64,000 nucleotides of DNA from Hymenobacter pini. Lineage in GTDB: Bacteria > Bacteroidota > Bacteroidia > Cytophagales > Hymenobacteraceae. Under the pieces are notes generated by a model. It worked only from the letters and a program-made list of their open reading frames with translations, ran no database searches and had not been told where the DNA came from. The stretch lies in NCBI RefSeq assembly GCF_020421205.1, contig NZ_JAIZZH010000002.1, positions 248,001 through 312,000 of the forward strand, read 5' to 3'. How positions within the stretch are numbered: the first letter of the stretch is position 1; every line of letters starts with the position of its first letter. Positions 1-9,393 of the stretch are shown here, piece by piece. Both the position numbers and the translations under genes were made by a program.

Positions 1-1
1 A

Positions 2-1447
2 GAGCGCCGCACCCAGGCCCTGCAGCAAAGCCGCGACCTGCTGCAGTCGGTGTACGACACCAGCCTGGTGGGTATGAGCGTGCTGCACGCCGTGTGCAAC
101 GAGGCCGGCACCATCCAGGATTTCACCTTCGTATCCGTCAATCAGGAGCTTACCCGCATCATGGGCCGCCCCAACGTGGCCGGCCGGCGCTACCTGGAGG
201 TTTTTCCGGAACTGCGGGGTTCGGCCCTGCTTGAAGCCATGCAACGCACCGTGGATACGGGCGTGCCGGAGCAGTTGGAGTACCTGTACCCGGGCGGGCC
301 TACCCCGCTCTGGCTGGCCTGCATGTACGTGCGCCTCGATGATGGGCTGGTAGCCACGGTATTGGACGTTACGGCCCGTAAGCTGGCCGAGGAAGAGCGG
401 CAAAAACACTTGGCACTGCTGCTGCAGGCCGAAGACGTGGCCGGGCTAGGTAGCTGGGAGTATAATCCCGCTACCGATACCTTCACCTGGTCGGCGGGGA
501 TGTACCAGCTTTTCAGCCGCCCCCCCCACAGCGCCGTGCCACCTGCCGTGTACCTGGAGCACGTGCTGACCGACGACCACGCCGTGGCCGAGCGCCTGAC
601 CGAGCAACTGCGCGCCGGTACTACGCACGTAGAGGAAACATTGCGCATCCGGGCTGGCAGCGCCGTAAAAACGCTGCGGGTGAAGGCCATCCGCCAGCCC
701 AGCGTGGCCAGCCTGCCCGGCTTGCTCCTGGGCGTGGATCTGGATATCAGCCAGGTACGGCAGCTGGAAGAAGACAATCTGCAGCTTCGGCTGGCGCAGC
801 AGCGGGCGTTGTTTGAAGCCGTGCAGCAAACCCAGGAAGCCGAGCGGCAACGGATTGCCGAGGCCCTGCACAACGGTGTGGGCCAGCTGCTGTACGCCAT
901 CAAGCTGCGCCTGAGTCAAGTGCAATCATCTCCCAATCAGCTGGCGCCGGTGGCTTATACCGAAGCCAGCCGGCTGATTACGGAGGCCATTGCCCAGACC
1001 CGCGCCCTCTCCCACGAGCTGGTGCCCTTGGTGCTTAAGGAATTCGGGTTGGAAGCCGCCCTGCAGGACATCTGCCGCAAGCTTAGCAGCCGGCAGATGT
1101 ACATTCGTTGCCATGTTCAGCTGGATGACCCAAGGCCAACGCCTGCACTTCAGCTGGCGCTCTACCGTATGGCTCAGGAGCTGTGCCAGAACGTAGTAAA
1201 GCACGCCCCTACCGCCACAGAGGCGTATCTGGAAGTTGAAACTATGCCCGGATTTGTGCTGCTGCGGGTGGAAGACAACGGCCCCGGTTTTCCCGATAAT
1301 CCGGGCGGCATACCCGGTTCGGGCCTGGGGTTGCGCACCATTCGTGACCGGGTTGCGTTACTGGGCGGAACACTGGAAACGGGCAACTCGCCCGAGTTCG
1401 GTGCTTACGTTCGAATCCGTATTCCCCTTATCTCCTCCCACCTATGA
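2..1447 (+). CDS. PAS sensor histidine kinase, NarX/DesK-like (5' end outside window)
   Basis: Cytoplasmic sensor kinase that should autophosphorylate on His and pass phosphate to the regulator encoded next. The frame is open from base 2 through a coiled coil, so the true start lies left of the window; the GTG at 50 is internal. Two PAS-like domains are followed by a HisKA_3 dimerisation helix with ERQRIAEALHNGVGQ, where His is the phosphoacceptor. The C-terminal GHKL ATPase shows the N box (CQNVVKHA), DNGPGF and GSGLGLRTI. Its stop overlaps the next start by four bases (ATGA), so the pair is translationally coupled. No membrane segment is seen in the visible part. The signal sensed is unknown. 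Confidence 0.93.
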   Translation, partial: ERRTQALQQSRDLLQSVYDTSLVGMSVLHAVCNEAGTIQDFTFVSVNQELTRIMGRPNVAGRRYLEVFPELRGSALLEAMQRTVDTGVPEQLEYLYPGGPTPLWLACMYVRLDDGLVATVLDVTARKLAEEERQKHLALLLQAEDVAGLGSWEYNPATDTFTWSAGMYQLFSRPPHSAVPPAVYLEHVLTDDHAVAERLTEQLRAGTTHVEETLRIRAGSAVKTLRVKAIRQPSVASLPGLLLGVDLDISQVRQLEEDNLQLRLAQQRALFEAVQQTQEAERQRIAEALHNGVGQLLYAIKLRLSQVQSSPNQLAPVAYTEASRLITEAIAQTRALSHELVPLVLKEFGLEAALQDICRKLSSRQMYIRCHVQLDDPRPTPALQLALYRMAQELCQNVVKHAPTATEAYLEVETMPGFVLLRVEDNGPGFPDNPGGIPGSGLGLRTIRDRVALLGGTLETGNSPEFGAYVRIRIPLISSHL

Positions 1448-2085
1448 TTCGAGTTGTTTTAGTTGATGATCATGCCGTGCTGCGCGACGGATTGCGGGCA
1501 CTGCTAGCAAGTGAGCCCCTGCTGGAAGTGGTGGGCGAAGCCGAAAACGGCGAGAAGCTGCTGGAGCTGCTGCCCTCTGCCCCGGCCGATGTGGTGCTGC
1601 TGGATATGAACATGCCCGTGCTGGACGGCCTAGCCACGGCCCTGCGCCTGCGCGAGGAGTTCCCCACGGTTCGGGTCATTATGCTGTCGATGGTGGACAA
1701 CGAGTTCAGTATTGGGCAGGCCCTAGACGCCGGGGTGGCCGGATACGTGCTGAAGAACGCCGACAAAGCCGAAATTCTGGTGGCTATTCAGATGGTTGCG
1801 GCCGGCAAGCGGTTCCTGTGCTCAGAACTGGGGCTGGTCATGCTGCAAAAGGTGCTGAGCGGCAACATGACCAGTACCCCTAAAGCCCCGGATGAACTCT
1901 CGCCCCGGGAGCGGCAAGTGCTGCGCCTGGTGGGCGAAGGCCTCACCACCGCCCAGATAGCCGACAAGCTGTTCACCAGCCCCCGCACTGTGGAAACCCA
2001 CCGCCAGAACATCATGGAGAAAACCGGCGCCAAAAACACGGCGGCCCTGGTGCGCTACGCCATGGAGCGGGGCTGGCTAGACTAG
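1444..2085 (+). CDS. LuxR/NarL-family response regulator
   Basis: DNA-binding partner of the upstream kinase. Residues 1-120 form a receiver domain with the acidic pair in VDDH, the phospho-acceptor Asp in LLDMNMPVLDG and a conserved Lys in VLKNADK. Residues 148-210 form a LuxR-type HTH beginning LSPRERQVLRLVGEG, with recognition helix SPRTVETHRQNI. The 213-residue length is normal for the family. Start overlap with the kinase (ATGA) supports one transcript. Target genes cannot be read from the sequence. Confidence 0.95.
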   Translation: MIRVVLVDDHAVLRDGLRALLASEPLLEVVGEAENGEKLLELLPSAPADVVLLDMNMPVLDGLATALRLREEFPTVRVIMLSMVDNEFSIGQALDAGVAGYVLKNADKAEILVAIQMVAAGKRFLCSELGLVMLQKVLSGNMTSTPKAPDELSPRERQVLRLVGEGLTTAQIADKLFTSPRTVETHRQNIMEKTGAKNTAALVRYAMERGWLD

Positions 2086-2153
2086 GCAATACGCCTGCAG
2101 CCCACCAGGCAACTCACGGTAGCCACCTGGTTGCCTGCCGCTGTGGCCGCGCC

Positions 2154-2807
2154 TCAGGCCCCGGCCCGGGTAAATACGTCTTCCAGCGTATCGGTTTGCA
2201 CACCGGGTGTTTCGTCGAGGGCGGCGTTTATCATGGCCTGGGCCACGGTACGGCCGTGAATGGGCCGGTACTGGTGCAACAACGGCAATGCCCCCGCAAC
2301 GGTAGCCAGCAGAATGCCGGCCTTCTCGCCGAGCCGGGGCTCCTGCCGGTTGCCGGCCAGGATGCCAGGCTGGATAATGCGGATACGCTGAAACGGCAGC
2401 CGCTTCACGTCGCGCTCCAGTTCGCCCTTCATGCGGCTGTAAAATACCAGCGCATCGGCATCGGCTCCGGCTGAGGAAACCAGCACGTACACGGGCACGC
2501 CGTTTTCGGCCGCCGCTTTGGCCGCCTGGAACTGGTAGGTATAATCAACCTGGTACTGGGCCTGCTGGCCTCCCGCCTGCCGCAGCGTGGTGCCCAGCGA
2601 CGAGAACAGCACGTCGCCGGTGAGTAGGTGGCTCCACCTACGGGGCTGGTCAAAATCGACAATGTGCTCCTCCAGCTTGGGGTTCTGGTAGCCGGTGGGC
2701 CGGCGCGTAAAAACTTTCAGGTGCGTAAATCGGTCGTCGAGCAGCAATTGGCCGAGCAGGTAGTTACCTACCAGGCCAGTGGCGCCCACTAGAAGTGCCG
2801 TATACAT
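2154..2807 (-). CDS. NAD(P)-binding atypical SDR (TIP30/HTATIP2-like)
   Basis: Short oxidoreductase-like protein with an N-terminal Rossmann fold; the glycine motif GATGLVGNYLL at residues 8-18 binds the dinucleotide. The 217-residue length and the sequence around VLVSSAGADADALVFYSRMKGELE match the atypical SDR group of NmrA/HTATIP2-like proteins, which often lack the usual YxxxK catalysis; here a Y-x-x-x-K arrangement (YSRMK) is present. Single gene, transcribed toward the regulator. Substrate unknown. Confidence 0.85.
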   Translation of the reverse strand: MYTALLVGATGLVGNYLLGQLLLDDRFTHLKVFTRRPTGYQNPKLEEHIVDFDQPRRWSHLLTGDVLFSSLGTTLRQAGGQQAQYQVDYTYQFQAAKAAAENGVPVYVLVSSAGADADALVFYSRMKGELERDVKRLPFQRIRIIQPGILAGNRQEPRLGEKAGILLATVAGALPLLHQYRPIHGRTVAQAMINAALDETPGVQTDTLEDVFTRAGA

Positions 2808-3003
2808 ACGTTGAGCAGAACAAGAGAAAGGAAGGAACAGACCTCAGAACCGGCAGGAGCTGCCGCCTCCGAGGATGGCTGGGCTTTATAACCAAGCAAG
2901 ACGTATTTCGTTACCAGAAATTGTACAGTCCTGCCGGAATATTCTGATAATGACCAAGATTAAGCCATTTCAGAAAACGCACAACTGACCTGACACCTCT
3001 GGT
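2808..3003. other. Intergenic, 196 bp
   Basis: Upstream region of the SDR gene and downstream region of the quinone reductase, both on the minus strand. It is AT-richer than its flanks, as expected for a promoter region, but I see no clear operator or strong hairpin. Confidence 0.4.
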
Positions 3004-3978
3004 TTAGCCCACAGTAAGTACCAGCTTGCCAATGTGGGCGCTGCTTTCCAGCAGCTCGTGCGTCTCGCGGGCCTGGGCCAGCGGCAGCGTGGCGTGCACC
3101 ACCGGGCGCACGGCCCCGCTGGCCAGCAACGGCCACACGTGCTGCTCCACGGCCCGAGCCAGCGCGGCTTTGAACTCGGCGGAGCGGGGCCGCAATGTGC
3201 TACCCGTAATGGTCAGGCGGCGGCTCATCACCTCCAGGGCATTAAACTCGGCCGGGCCGCCCAGCATGGCATTGATGAACACTAGGCGGCCATCCTCGCG
3301 CAGCAGGCGCAGGTTTTTAAGGGTGTAGGGGCCACCCACCATATCCAGTATCACATCTACCCCACCGCTGGCCTGCAGTACGGCCTCAAAGTCCTCGGTG
3401 CGGTAGTTGATAACGGGCTCAGCCCCCAGGGCGCGTACGGCGGCGGCCTTTTCCTCGGAGCCTACGGTGGCGGCCACGGTGCTGCCCAAGGCCCGAGCCA
3501 GCTGCACGGCCAGCACCCCAATGCCACTGCTGCCCCCGTGCACCAGCAGCCGCTCCTGGGGCTGCAGCTGCCCCCGCTGAAACACGTTGTGCCACACGGT
3601 AAAGGCCGTTTCGGGGAGGCTAGCCGCTTCCGCCATGCTCAGGCCCGCCGGTTTGGGCAGGCAGTGCCGGGCATCTACGGCCACATACTCGGCATAGCCG
3701 CCCTGGCTGAGCAGGGCGCACACTACGTCGCCGGGGTGCCAGCGCACTACCTCGGCCCCGCACTTCACCACGGTACCGGCTATTTCCAGCCCCGGCACCA
3801 AACCGGTTACGTCGCCGCTGCCGCGGTATTTGCCCTGGCGCAGCAGCACATCGGGGCGGTTTACGCCGGCGGCGGCTACCTGAATGAGCACTTCGTGCGC
3901 GGCGGGCTCCGGGGTGGCCAGCTGGCGCAGCTCCAGCACTTCGGGGCCGCCGGGCTGGCGTATAGTAATGGCGTTCAT
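3004..3978 (-). CDS. NAD(P)H:quinone oxidoreductase, PIG3-like MDR family
   Basis: Zinc-independent medium-chain dehydrogenase that would reduce quinones or enones with NADPH. The N-terminal GroES-like domain contains the family pattern AAGVNRPDVLLRQGKY; the Rossmann domain has VHGGSSGIGVLAVQLA at about residues 140-155. Cysteine/histidine zinc ligands of the alcohol dehydrogenases are absent. I start at the internal Met (MNAITIRQPGG), 12 residues after the longest possible start, because this is where the family begins. It is a monocistronic gene about 130 bp from a divergent neighbour. Confidence 0.92.
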   Translation of the reverse strand: MNAITIRQPGGPEVLELRQLATPEPAAHEVLIQVAAAGVNRPDVLLRQGKYRGSGDVTGLVPGLEIAGTVVKCGAEVVRWHPGDVVCALLSQGGYAEYVAVDARHCLPKPAGLSMAEAASLPETAFTVWHNVFQRGQLQPQERLLVHGGSSGIGVLAVQLARALGSTVAATVGSEEKAAAVRALGAEPVINYRTEDFEAVLQASGGVDVILDMVGGPYTLKNLRLLREDGRLVFINAMLGGPAEFNALEVMSRRLTITGSTLRPRSAEFKAALARAVEQHVWPLLASGAVRPVVHATLPLAQARETHELLESSAHIGKLVLTVG

Positions 3979-4107
3979 GTGGTAGAGAGGAAAAGAAGTA
4001 CTGTTCAGCAACAAAGGGCCCTACCCAAGCGTAGAGCGCAACAGAACCATACGCACAGGTTTCGCAAAAGTATAGCGCTCCGCGTACTGCGTTGGTTGCC
4101 CTCTATC

Positions 4108-4608
4108 ATGAAGTCCCTGTCCCGCCTACCTCGCTTTCTTCGTACCGCTGGCCAGCTCACGGGCCTAGCGGCCTGGCAAACCGGGCGCCTGTTTCGGCAA
4201 GCGGCCCGCGCCGCCCTGGACTCAGTGCAGGATGTACTGCGCGCGGAGGTAGAAAAGGGCAACCTGCGGCAGGTGCGGGAGTTTCTGGCCGATAAGGCGC
4301 TGCCCGCCGCCCGGGCTCTGTTGCTGGAGCGCATGGCCGCCCGCTTGCTGGTTCGCCTGGGCCTGCGTGGCGCGCTGGCCAGCAACGTGGTGGGCTGGGT
4401 GCTGCCCGTTGTGCTGGAGCAGGTGCTGAAAGCTGCCCACAAATCGGGGCTGCTCGATAAAATCCGTACTCACGCCACGGTGCAGGATACCCTGCAGCGC
4501 CTCGATGAGCTAAAACTGGCCGCTTGGAAGCGGCTGGCACCCGACCACGGCACCGGGGCCGAGGTGCTGCCCGACGATACCCAACTGCCCCCGCAGCTTT
4601 CGGCCTAA
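4108..4608 (+). CDS. Conserved hypothetical helical protein
   Basis: A 166-residue basic, mainly helical protein. I take the ATG at 4108 because the longer open frame to its left is only the antisense shadow of the quinone reductase. The middle (VLRAEVEKGNLRQVREFL and the following helix) is amphipathic, and a stretch near VVGWVLPVVLEQVL could be membrane-associated. No family recognised; function unknown. Confidence 0.7.
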   Translation: MKSLSRLPRFLRTAGQLTGLAAWQTGRLFRQAARAALDSVQDVLRAEVEKGNLRQVREFLADKALPAARALLLERMAARLLVRLGLRGALASNVVGWVLPVVLEQVLKAAHKSGLLDKIRTHATVQDTLQRLDELKLAAWKRLAPDHGTGAEVLPDDTQLPPQLSA

Positions 4609-4718
4609 ACTGGCGGTAAACCCACTTTTCTTCGTAAAAATTCCCGTTTCACCCGTTCATTTTTTTTATTGTTTGTGCGGTACCGCTTCACAATCCAACC
4701 ATTAAAAAGGCCACGTAC

Positions 4719-5090
4719 ATGGGGCCAATGAAACAAACCCCTGAGCGGCCGTTGGGCGAAAATCCTGCTTTCCCACCGGCCCGAACCGCTTTGCGCGACC
4801 TGTACCGCTCGGTTCGTTGCTTGTCTTCCACCGACCCCTACGCCCCGGCCCGTTTGGCCCGGGTTGCCGACCAAGCCGAGTATTTCCTGCTGGCCTGGCC
4901 GGCCGAGGAGTGGCCCGCTTCGCTTCACTCCAGCCAGCCCTTACCTACCCGTCAGACCTTACTCACGTGGGTACTCACGGCCCGTCACGAAATCAGCCAG
5001 TTGGGTACTACGCCCACCGTTGCCTGGACGTACCCCTCCTGGCACCGGATTTTTACCTTGCTGCTGGCAGCCCTGGTGCATTTTGCCTGA
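4719..5090 (+). CDS. Small hypothetical protein
   Basis: A 123-residue frame preferred over two overlapping frames at the same place because it starts upstream of both and has a balanced composition with a hydrophobic C-terminal helix (IFTLLLAALVHFA). It could start at the second ATG (4728). It stands alone, without a recognisable family; it may be a weakly anchored membrane protein. Confidence 0.5.
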   Translation: MGPMKQTPERPLGENPAFPPARTALRDLYRSVRCLSSTDPYAPARLARVADQAEYFLLAWPAEEWPASLHSSQPLPTRQTLLTWVLTARHEISQLGTTPTVAWTYPSWHRIFTLLLAALVHFA

Positions 5091-5234
5091 CGCGTATTTC
5101 CGGCTCCTTTCTTTACCTGCGCCCTGCCCACCCGGTAGGGCGCTCTTTTTTAGTCCGCGCTGATACCGGATGATTGGGAGCTACCGTTTATTTCCCGCAT
5201 CTTCCTCCGCTCCACTCCATTTCCTAGCCGCAAT

Positions 5235-5798
5235 ATGTACGCCCCCCGCCCCGATGCCCGCGCGCTGGCTCAGCAGCGCCAAGCCGCTGAGTACGCCCGC
5301 ATGGCTGCTATGGCTCAGAAAGGCCGCTGGCTAAACCGCGCGGCCGTGCTTTTTTGCTTGGTACTGGCGCTGGACTGGGCCCTGCCGCTGCAGCAGTTTG
5401 TGGATGAGCCAGTACTGGAGCGGCGGCCCGTATCGGTGGGTGCTTACCTCTCCAACCCGCAGATGGCGTACCGAATCCGCACGCCGCACACCACGTTTGA
5501 ACTCCACACCAGCCAGGCCTACAAAATCCAGGACGCCCCGCGCGTGACGGTGTGGCGCACTCCCCTGCTTCACGTGGTGCGGCTGGTGAAGGCCCCCACG
5601 GTGCTGGAGGGCCGGGAGCCGTTTGCACCCTACGGGGGCGGGGTGTACAAACCTACCACGGCCATCTTCCCAATTGCGCTGTTACTGGTGGCGGGCGTGG
5701 GCCTGCTACTGCCCTTCGAGCCCGAAACCCGCCTGAACACGTCCATTGTCAGCGGGCTGCTCTGGCTGATTACGCTGGTTATTATGGTGCTGTTCTAA
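5235..5798 (+). CDS. Hypothetical inner-membrane protein
   Basis: A 187-residue protein with a charged N-terminus, one membrane helix around residues 36-52, an extracytoplasmic-looking stretch of about 85 residues, and two further hydrophobic helices at the C-terminus (IFPIALLLVAGVGLLLPF, then ending LITLVIMVLF). No enzymatic motif. The spacing from its neighbours suggests its own transcript. Function unknown. Confidence 0.75.
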   Translation: MYAPRPDARALAQQRQAAEYARMAAMAQKGRWLNRAAVLFCLVLALDWALPLQQFVDEPVLERRPVSVGAYLSNPQMAYRIRTPHTTFELHTSQAYKIQDAPRVTVWRTPLLHVVRLVKAPTVLEGREPFAPYGGGVYKPTTAIFPIALLLVAGVGLLLPFEPETRLNTSIVSGLLWLITLVIMVLF

Positions 5799-5842
5799 CC
5801 CAAGGCAGCTGTAATGAATAGTCTGTGTACTGATAGCTCAGG

Positions 5843-7153
5843 CTAGTGGGCATGTACCCAGGGCAAATCTGCCCACTGCGTGGTATACGCCGGGGTGCGC
5901 CAACGGCAGCGGCCCGCCCAGGGTGGCGTAGCCACCTGCGGGGCCGACACAGCGGCGGCAAAGCGAATCATACCGGCCCCGTAGCGCCCGTTCAGGCGGT
6001 CTAGCTCCTGCATCAGTCGGGTCCGGCGGGCCGTGTCCTGCGGCGGGGGCGCAAACAGATGCTGCTGTTGCTGGCCCGCCGGCTCCAGCCCGCTAAGCAC
6101 CACACCCGCTTTTTTGTACACGCCACCGGCCGTCATCATTGGTTGCAGCGCGGCCAGGGCCTGCAGCAGCAGCACCGTGGTATCGGCCGTGGCCATAAGC
6201 AGGGTGTGCGTGGCGGATTGCGTGTGCGGCGGCGGGGCCACCCCGTACCGGTCCTGGCTGATAAACACCGTTAGCACGTTGGCCACCTGGCCCTGCTGCC
6301 GCAACTTCTCGGCTGCCCGCGAAACAAAGTGCGCCACCGCTACCTGCAAATCGGCCAGCGTGGTGAGCGGCTGCCCAAAACTGCGCGAGTACGTAATGCT
6401 TTTTCGGGCATTTTCCTCCCCCAGCTCGCTAATGGACAAGCACGGTATGCCCCGCAACTCCCGCACCAGCCGCACCCCCGTTACGCCGCCCAGGTAGCGC
6501 CGGGCCCAGGCCTCGCTCTGGGCCGCCAACTCGGCGGCCGTGGTAATGCCCAGTTCAGCCAGCTTTTGCCCGTAGCGCCGCCCGATGCCCCATACCTCAT
6601 TTACGGGCGTGTTCTTAAGAGCCCACTGCTGTTGGGCATCGGTATCCAGCAGCAGCACACCCGAGGGCACACCTAGTTGCTTGCTGAGGCGGTTGGCCAG
6701 CTTAGCCAGTGTTTTGGTAGGGCCTAGCCCAATAGTTACCGGAATGTGAGTACGCTTCCTGATGGTATCCCGCCAGTGGGCCGCCAGCTCCGGCAAGCTC
6801 TGCCCGGGCTTGTAATAGGGTTTGAGGCCGTGCAAATCCAGGAAGCACTCATCAATGGAATACACCTCTACGGCGGGTGCCACCGAGGCCAGGTAGCGCA
6901 TCACCCGCCCCGACATGTCGCCGTACAGGGCGTAGTTGCTGGAAAACACCCGCACATGGTGGCGCTCCAGCTCCTGCCGTACCTGAAAGTGCGCCGCCCC
7001 CATGCGTATGCCCAAGGCCTTGGCCTCGGCAGACCGGGAAATAATGCAGCCGTCGTTGTTGCTGAGCACTACCACGGGCTGCTTTTCCAGATCGGGCCGA
7101 AAAACCCGCTCGCAGCTCACGTAGAAGTTGTTGCAATCAACTAACGCGTACAT
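5843..7153 (-). CDS. umuC: Y-family DNA polymerase V catalytic subunit (UmuC), copy 1
   Basis: Translesion polymerase that copies damaged templates with UmuD'. The N-terminal palm starts [17 protein letters not shown]; the catalytic acidic pair is in [12 protein letters not shown]. It continues with thumb, HhH and little-finger regions of normal length (436 residues). The start overlaps the umuD end by 17 bp, so the two are translationally coupled. A second umuDC operon lies at 43.4-45.2 kb in the island; the two proteins are clearly homologous but diverged along their whole length. Confidence 0.97.
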   Translation of the reverse strand: MYALVDCNNFYVSCERVFRPDLEKQPVVVLSNNDGCIISRSAEAKALGIRMGAAHFQVRQELERHHVRVFSSNYALYGDMSGRVMRYLASVAPAVEVYSIDECFLDLHGLKPYYKPGQSLPELAAHWRDTIRKRTHIPVTIGLGPTKTLAKLANRLSKQLGVPSGVLLLDTDAQQQWALKNTPVNEVWGIGRRYGQKLAELGITTAAELAAQSEAWARRYLGGVTGVRLVRELRGIPCLSISELGEENARKSITYSRSFGQPLTTLADLQVAVAHFVSRAAEKLRQQGQVANVLTVFISQDRYGVAPPPHTQSATHTLLMATADTTVLLLQALAALQPMMTAGGVYKKAGVVLSGLEPAGQQQQHLFAPPPQDTARRTRLMQELDRLNGRYGAGMIRFAAAVSAPQVATPPWAGRCRWRTPAYTTQWADLPWVHAH

Positions 7154-7604
7154 GGCTGGAGAGGCGGCTGCGCCGCGTTTCGGTTACCACGTGCGTTACC
7201 ACGCCCCACACGCTGAACAAATCCGGCTCGTCAATGGCCAGCTCCGGAAAGCAGGGGTTATCGGGTACCAGAAACCAACGGTCACCGGCGCGCTTCACGA
7301 GGCGCTTCACCGTAAATTGCCCCTCCACCACGGCAATAACTACGTCGTTGTGGTCGGCGCGCAACTGGCAGTCAACGGCCAGCAGGGCCCCGTCCCGAAT
7401 GCCCGACTCCCCGCCCGTCATGGAGTCGCCCATCACCCGCACCAGGTAGCTGGAATCGGGGTTAGGCAGCAGCAGCTTGTTCAGGTCCAGCTTCATACCG
7501 CGGTGATCTTCCGCGGGCGAAGGAAAGCCCGCTGGCACGCACGAATCAAAGAAAGTCAGCCAGATTGGCTCCCGCACCACTGGCACAAATAGCACTTCAC
7601 ACAT
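7137..7604 (-). CDS. umuD: UmuD-like S24 peptidase, copy 1
   Basis: Self-cleaving accessory subunit of polymerase V. Ser61 in VMGDSMTGG and Lys100 in [11 protein letters not shown] form the Ser-Lys dyad of the LexA/UmuD group. The likely self-cleavage bond is Ala25-Gly26 ([12 protein letters not shown]), a typical position. The protein lacks a DNA-binding domain (155 residues). It is the first gene of the operon, read from a promoter at about 7.63 kb. Confidence 0.95.
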   Translation of the reverse strand: MCEVLFVPVVREPIWLTFFDSCVPAGFPSPAEDHRGMKLDLNKLLLPNPDSSYLVRVMGDSMTGGESGIRDGALLAVDCQLRADHNDVVIAVVEGQFTVKRLVKRAGDRWFLVPDNPCFPELAIDEPDLFSVWGVVTHVVTETRRSRLSSHVRVS

Positions 7605-7625
7605 AGCCCGTCAGGTTTGGTATAC

Positions 7626-7680
7626 GTGCAAGTATACGATTTACTAATTTATTTAGTTAGTATATCTAAATAAATTAGTA
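7626..7680 (-). promoter_or_regulatory. umuDC copy 1 promoter with 15-bp perfect inverted repeat
   Basis: On the minus strand a -7-like box TATACTTG (consensus TAnnTTTG, one base off) lies in a 13-bp stretch that is identical upstream of umuD copy 2. Just upstream are perfect 15-bp arms at 7642-7656 and 7666-7680 with a 9-bp spacer (left arm TACTAATTTATTTAG). This is a plausible dimer operator controlling the damage operon. The rest of the interval, 7681-7912, is AT-rich with no other gene. Confidence 0.7.
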
Positions 7681-7912
7681 GTTAATATTCGCTATAAAAT
7701 TATGCAGGCATCAACTCCTAGCACTACCCCTGCAAACCAACTAATGGTGTACTGTACGTAGCTATATCTGTACCTGAATTATCTAGCAGCAGAACTATAG
7801 AAGCTTCTGGCCGTACGTGTACGGCTGTAGCATCAGGAGTTGTCACCCCGTCAAGCTACCAGTTTATCCTATTTCTAGTCCGATCTTATAGGCGCCTTTG
7901 CCCTCTGCCCCG

Positions 7913-8329
7913 ATGGTACATCTTGCCTCTTTCCCGTTTGTTACCTTCTACCTGCACGATATTGGCTGCAAGGCCCTGGAAGCCGTGTGGAACGATTACG
8001 TGAGCAGCGCCTTCTTTCGTGAGGCCGTGCTGCAGGCCGTCGCGTTTGTGCAGCAGCATCAGGTCACGGCCTGGATAGCCGACGACCGACGCCTGGGTCC
8101 CATGGAACGCGACGACCTGGCCTGGATTGGCACCACTATTCTGCCGACGCTGGCGGCTAGTGGCCTACGTCGGCTGGCCTTGGTTGAGTCAGATGATTGG
8201 CTGAACCGCGCCCTGATTCAGGAGGAATACACTTTCCCCGTGTCGAGCCTCACGCTTGAACTCCGGCATTTTGCCGATGTGCCGACCGCCCGCGCCTGGG
8301 CCTGCAGCCCACTGGGCATCCAGGAGTGA
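7913..8329 (+). CDS. Hypothetical STAS/SpoIIAA-like protein
   Basis: A 138-residue soluble protein. I use the ATG at 7913 rather than the TTG five codons upstream. The middle pattern, a helix followed by WIADDRRLGPMERDDLAWI and a strand/helix with LRRLALVESDDW, resembles the small STAS-like proteins common in Bacteroidota, which often act as stress or adaptation proteins; this match is only by impression. It converges on the lipoprotein gene across a shared terminator. Confidence 0.65.
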   Translation: MVHLASFPFVTFYLHDIGCKALEAVWNDYVSSAFFREAVLQAVAFVQQHQVTAWIADDRRLGPMERDDLAWIGTTILPTLAASGLRRLALVESDDWLNRALIQEEYTFPVSSLTLELRHFADVPTARAWACSPLGIQE

Positions 8330-8376
8330 ACACCAAAGCTACCTCCAATAGACCGTCAGCTATAACCTTCACACAA

Positions 8377-8405
8377 AAGCCCCGTTGCCAGGGGCAACGG
8401 GGCTT
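8377..8405. terminator. Bidirectional terminator
   Basis: A 13-bp perfect stem (AAGCCCCGTTGCC with its complement) and a 3-base loop, flanked by A and T runs on the appropriate sides. It lies between two convergent genes and can serve both. Confidence 0.85.
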
Positions 8406-8436
8406 GTACGCACACGCAAATTACCTGTGCAGGAGC

Positions 8437-9393
8437 TTATTTGCAGAAGCCGGAGTAGTTCCAAGTCAGGTTCCGGGAGTTGAGTTCATTGCCCCAGAAT
8501 TCAGAGTACATTCCCCCCTTAATCTGTACGTAGTTGATGCAGTCTGCTGGCAGGTAGACGTTGCTTACCAGCGTGTTATTGCCCCAGGTGGTTTTGTAGG
8601 TGCCGAAGTTGGCCTGGCCGGGACCACCACTGCCGAAAACAGTGAAGGAGCTGCGCCAGGAAATGCTCATGGGAGCCATTTCCTTGTAGCAGTTCGTACT
8701 CTCAATTTCCCAGGTATCCGGACCGAAGGTGCGCTTCTTCAGGTACTCAAACTTGTTGCGGGCTTCCACCACCAGGAACCACCGGTCCTGCCAGCCTATC
8801 ACTTCATGAACCAGCTTGCGGTTGCGGCCCTGGTAGGAGAATTGCTTTTGCACATTGTAGTTGCCGCGCTGCTGCACGGTAGGGTCTGACTCATAACCCT
8901 CGCCTTCCGGCTGGAACGGAGCGGCGACCAGTTCCATGCTGGGCAAGCCCTCTACCTTGCCCGAGTAACGAATCTCCTCGTATTCGTTGGCATTAGCAAC
9001 GAACTCGCGGCCTTTCTGGTAAATGGCTACTTCGTCACCAACCTGGAAGGCACCCTCCTTATTGAGCACGCGGTTGTAGGCCAGCGGCAACTCAAAGGTT
9101 GAATCCTGGATTACGTAGCTGGTAAACTCTCCGCCGCTAACAGATTTCAACCAGCCCTGGAATTCCTCCTCATTCATCTCGCCGATTTGACTCAACGCTT
9201 TAGCGGCGGATTCACGGTTTTCAAAAATGAAGCGGCCGTTGTCTACTTTGACACCTTCGATGGAACCGATTTCCTCATTGTTACTTTTCTGCTGGGCGGC
9301 TGAGGCACTGCCGGGCTGGATAGATGCTTCCTTCTCGCAGGAGGCCAGCAGTACAAGGGCACTGAGAGCGGAAAGCACGAGTTGCTTTTTCAT
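8437..9393 (-). CDS. Hypothetical lipoprotein
   Basis: Secreted lipoprotein of 318 residues. I start at the internal Met (MKKQLVLSALSALVLLASC), which gives a signal peptide with a lipobox LLASC; the residues after Cys (EKEAS) are charged. The mature part has no enzyme motif I know and looks beta-rich toward the C-terminus, with two cysteines that could pair. Single gene; function unknown. Confidence 0.85.
   Translation of the reverse strand: MKKQLVLSALSALVLLASCEKEASIQPGSASAAQQKSNNEEIGSIEGVKVDNGRFIFENRESAAKALSQIGEMNEEEFQGWLKSVSGGEFTSYVIQDSTFELPLAYNRVLNKEGAFQVGDEVAIYQKGREFVANANEYEEIRYSGKVEGLPSMELVAAPFQPEGEGYESDPTVQQRGNYNVQKQFSYQGRNRKLVHEVIGWQDRWFLVVEARNKFEYLKKRTFGPDTWEIESTNCYKEMAPMSISWRSSFTVFGSGGPGQANFGTYKTTWGNNTLVSNVYLPADCINYVQIKGGMYSEFWGNELNSRNLTWNYSGFCK

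Noticed and set aside
3538-4107. Long plus-strand frame in front of the 4108 gene
   Set aside because: It is the antisense of the quinone reductase; only the part from 4108 is protein-like.
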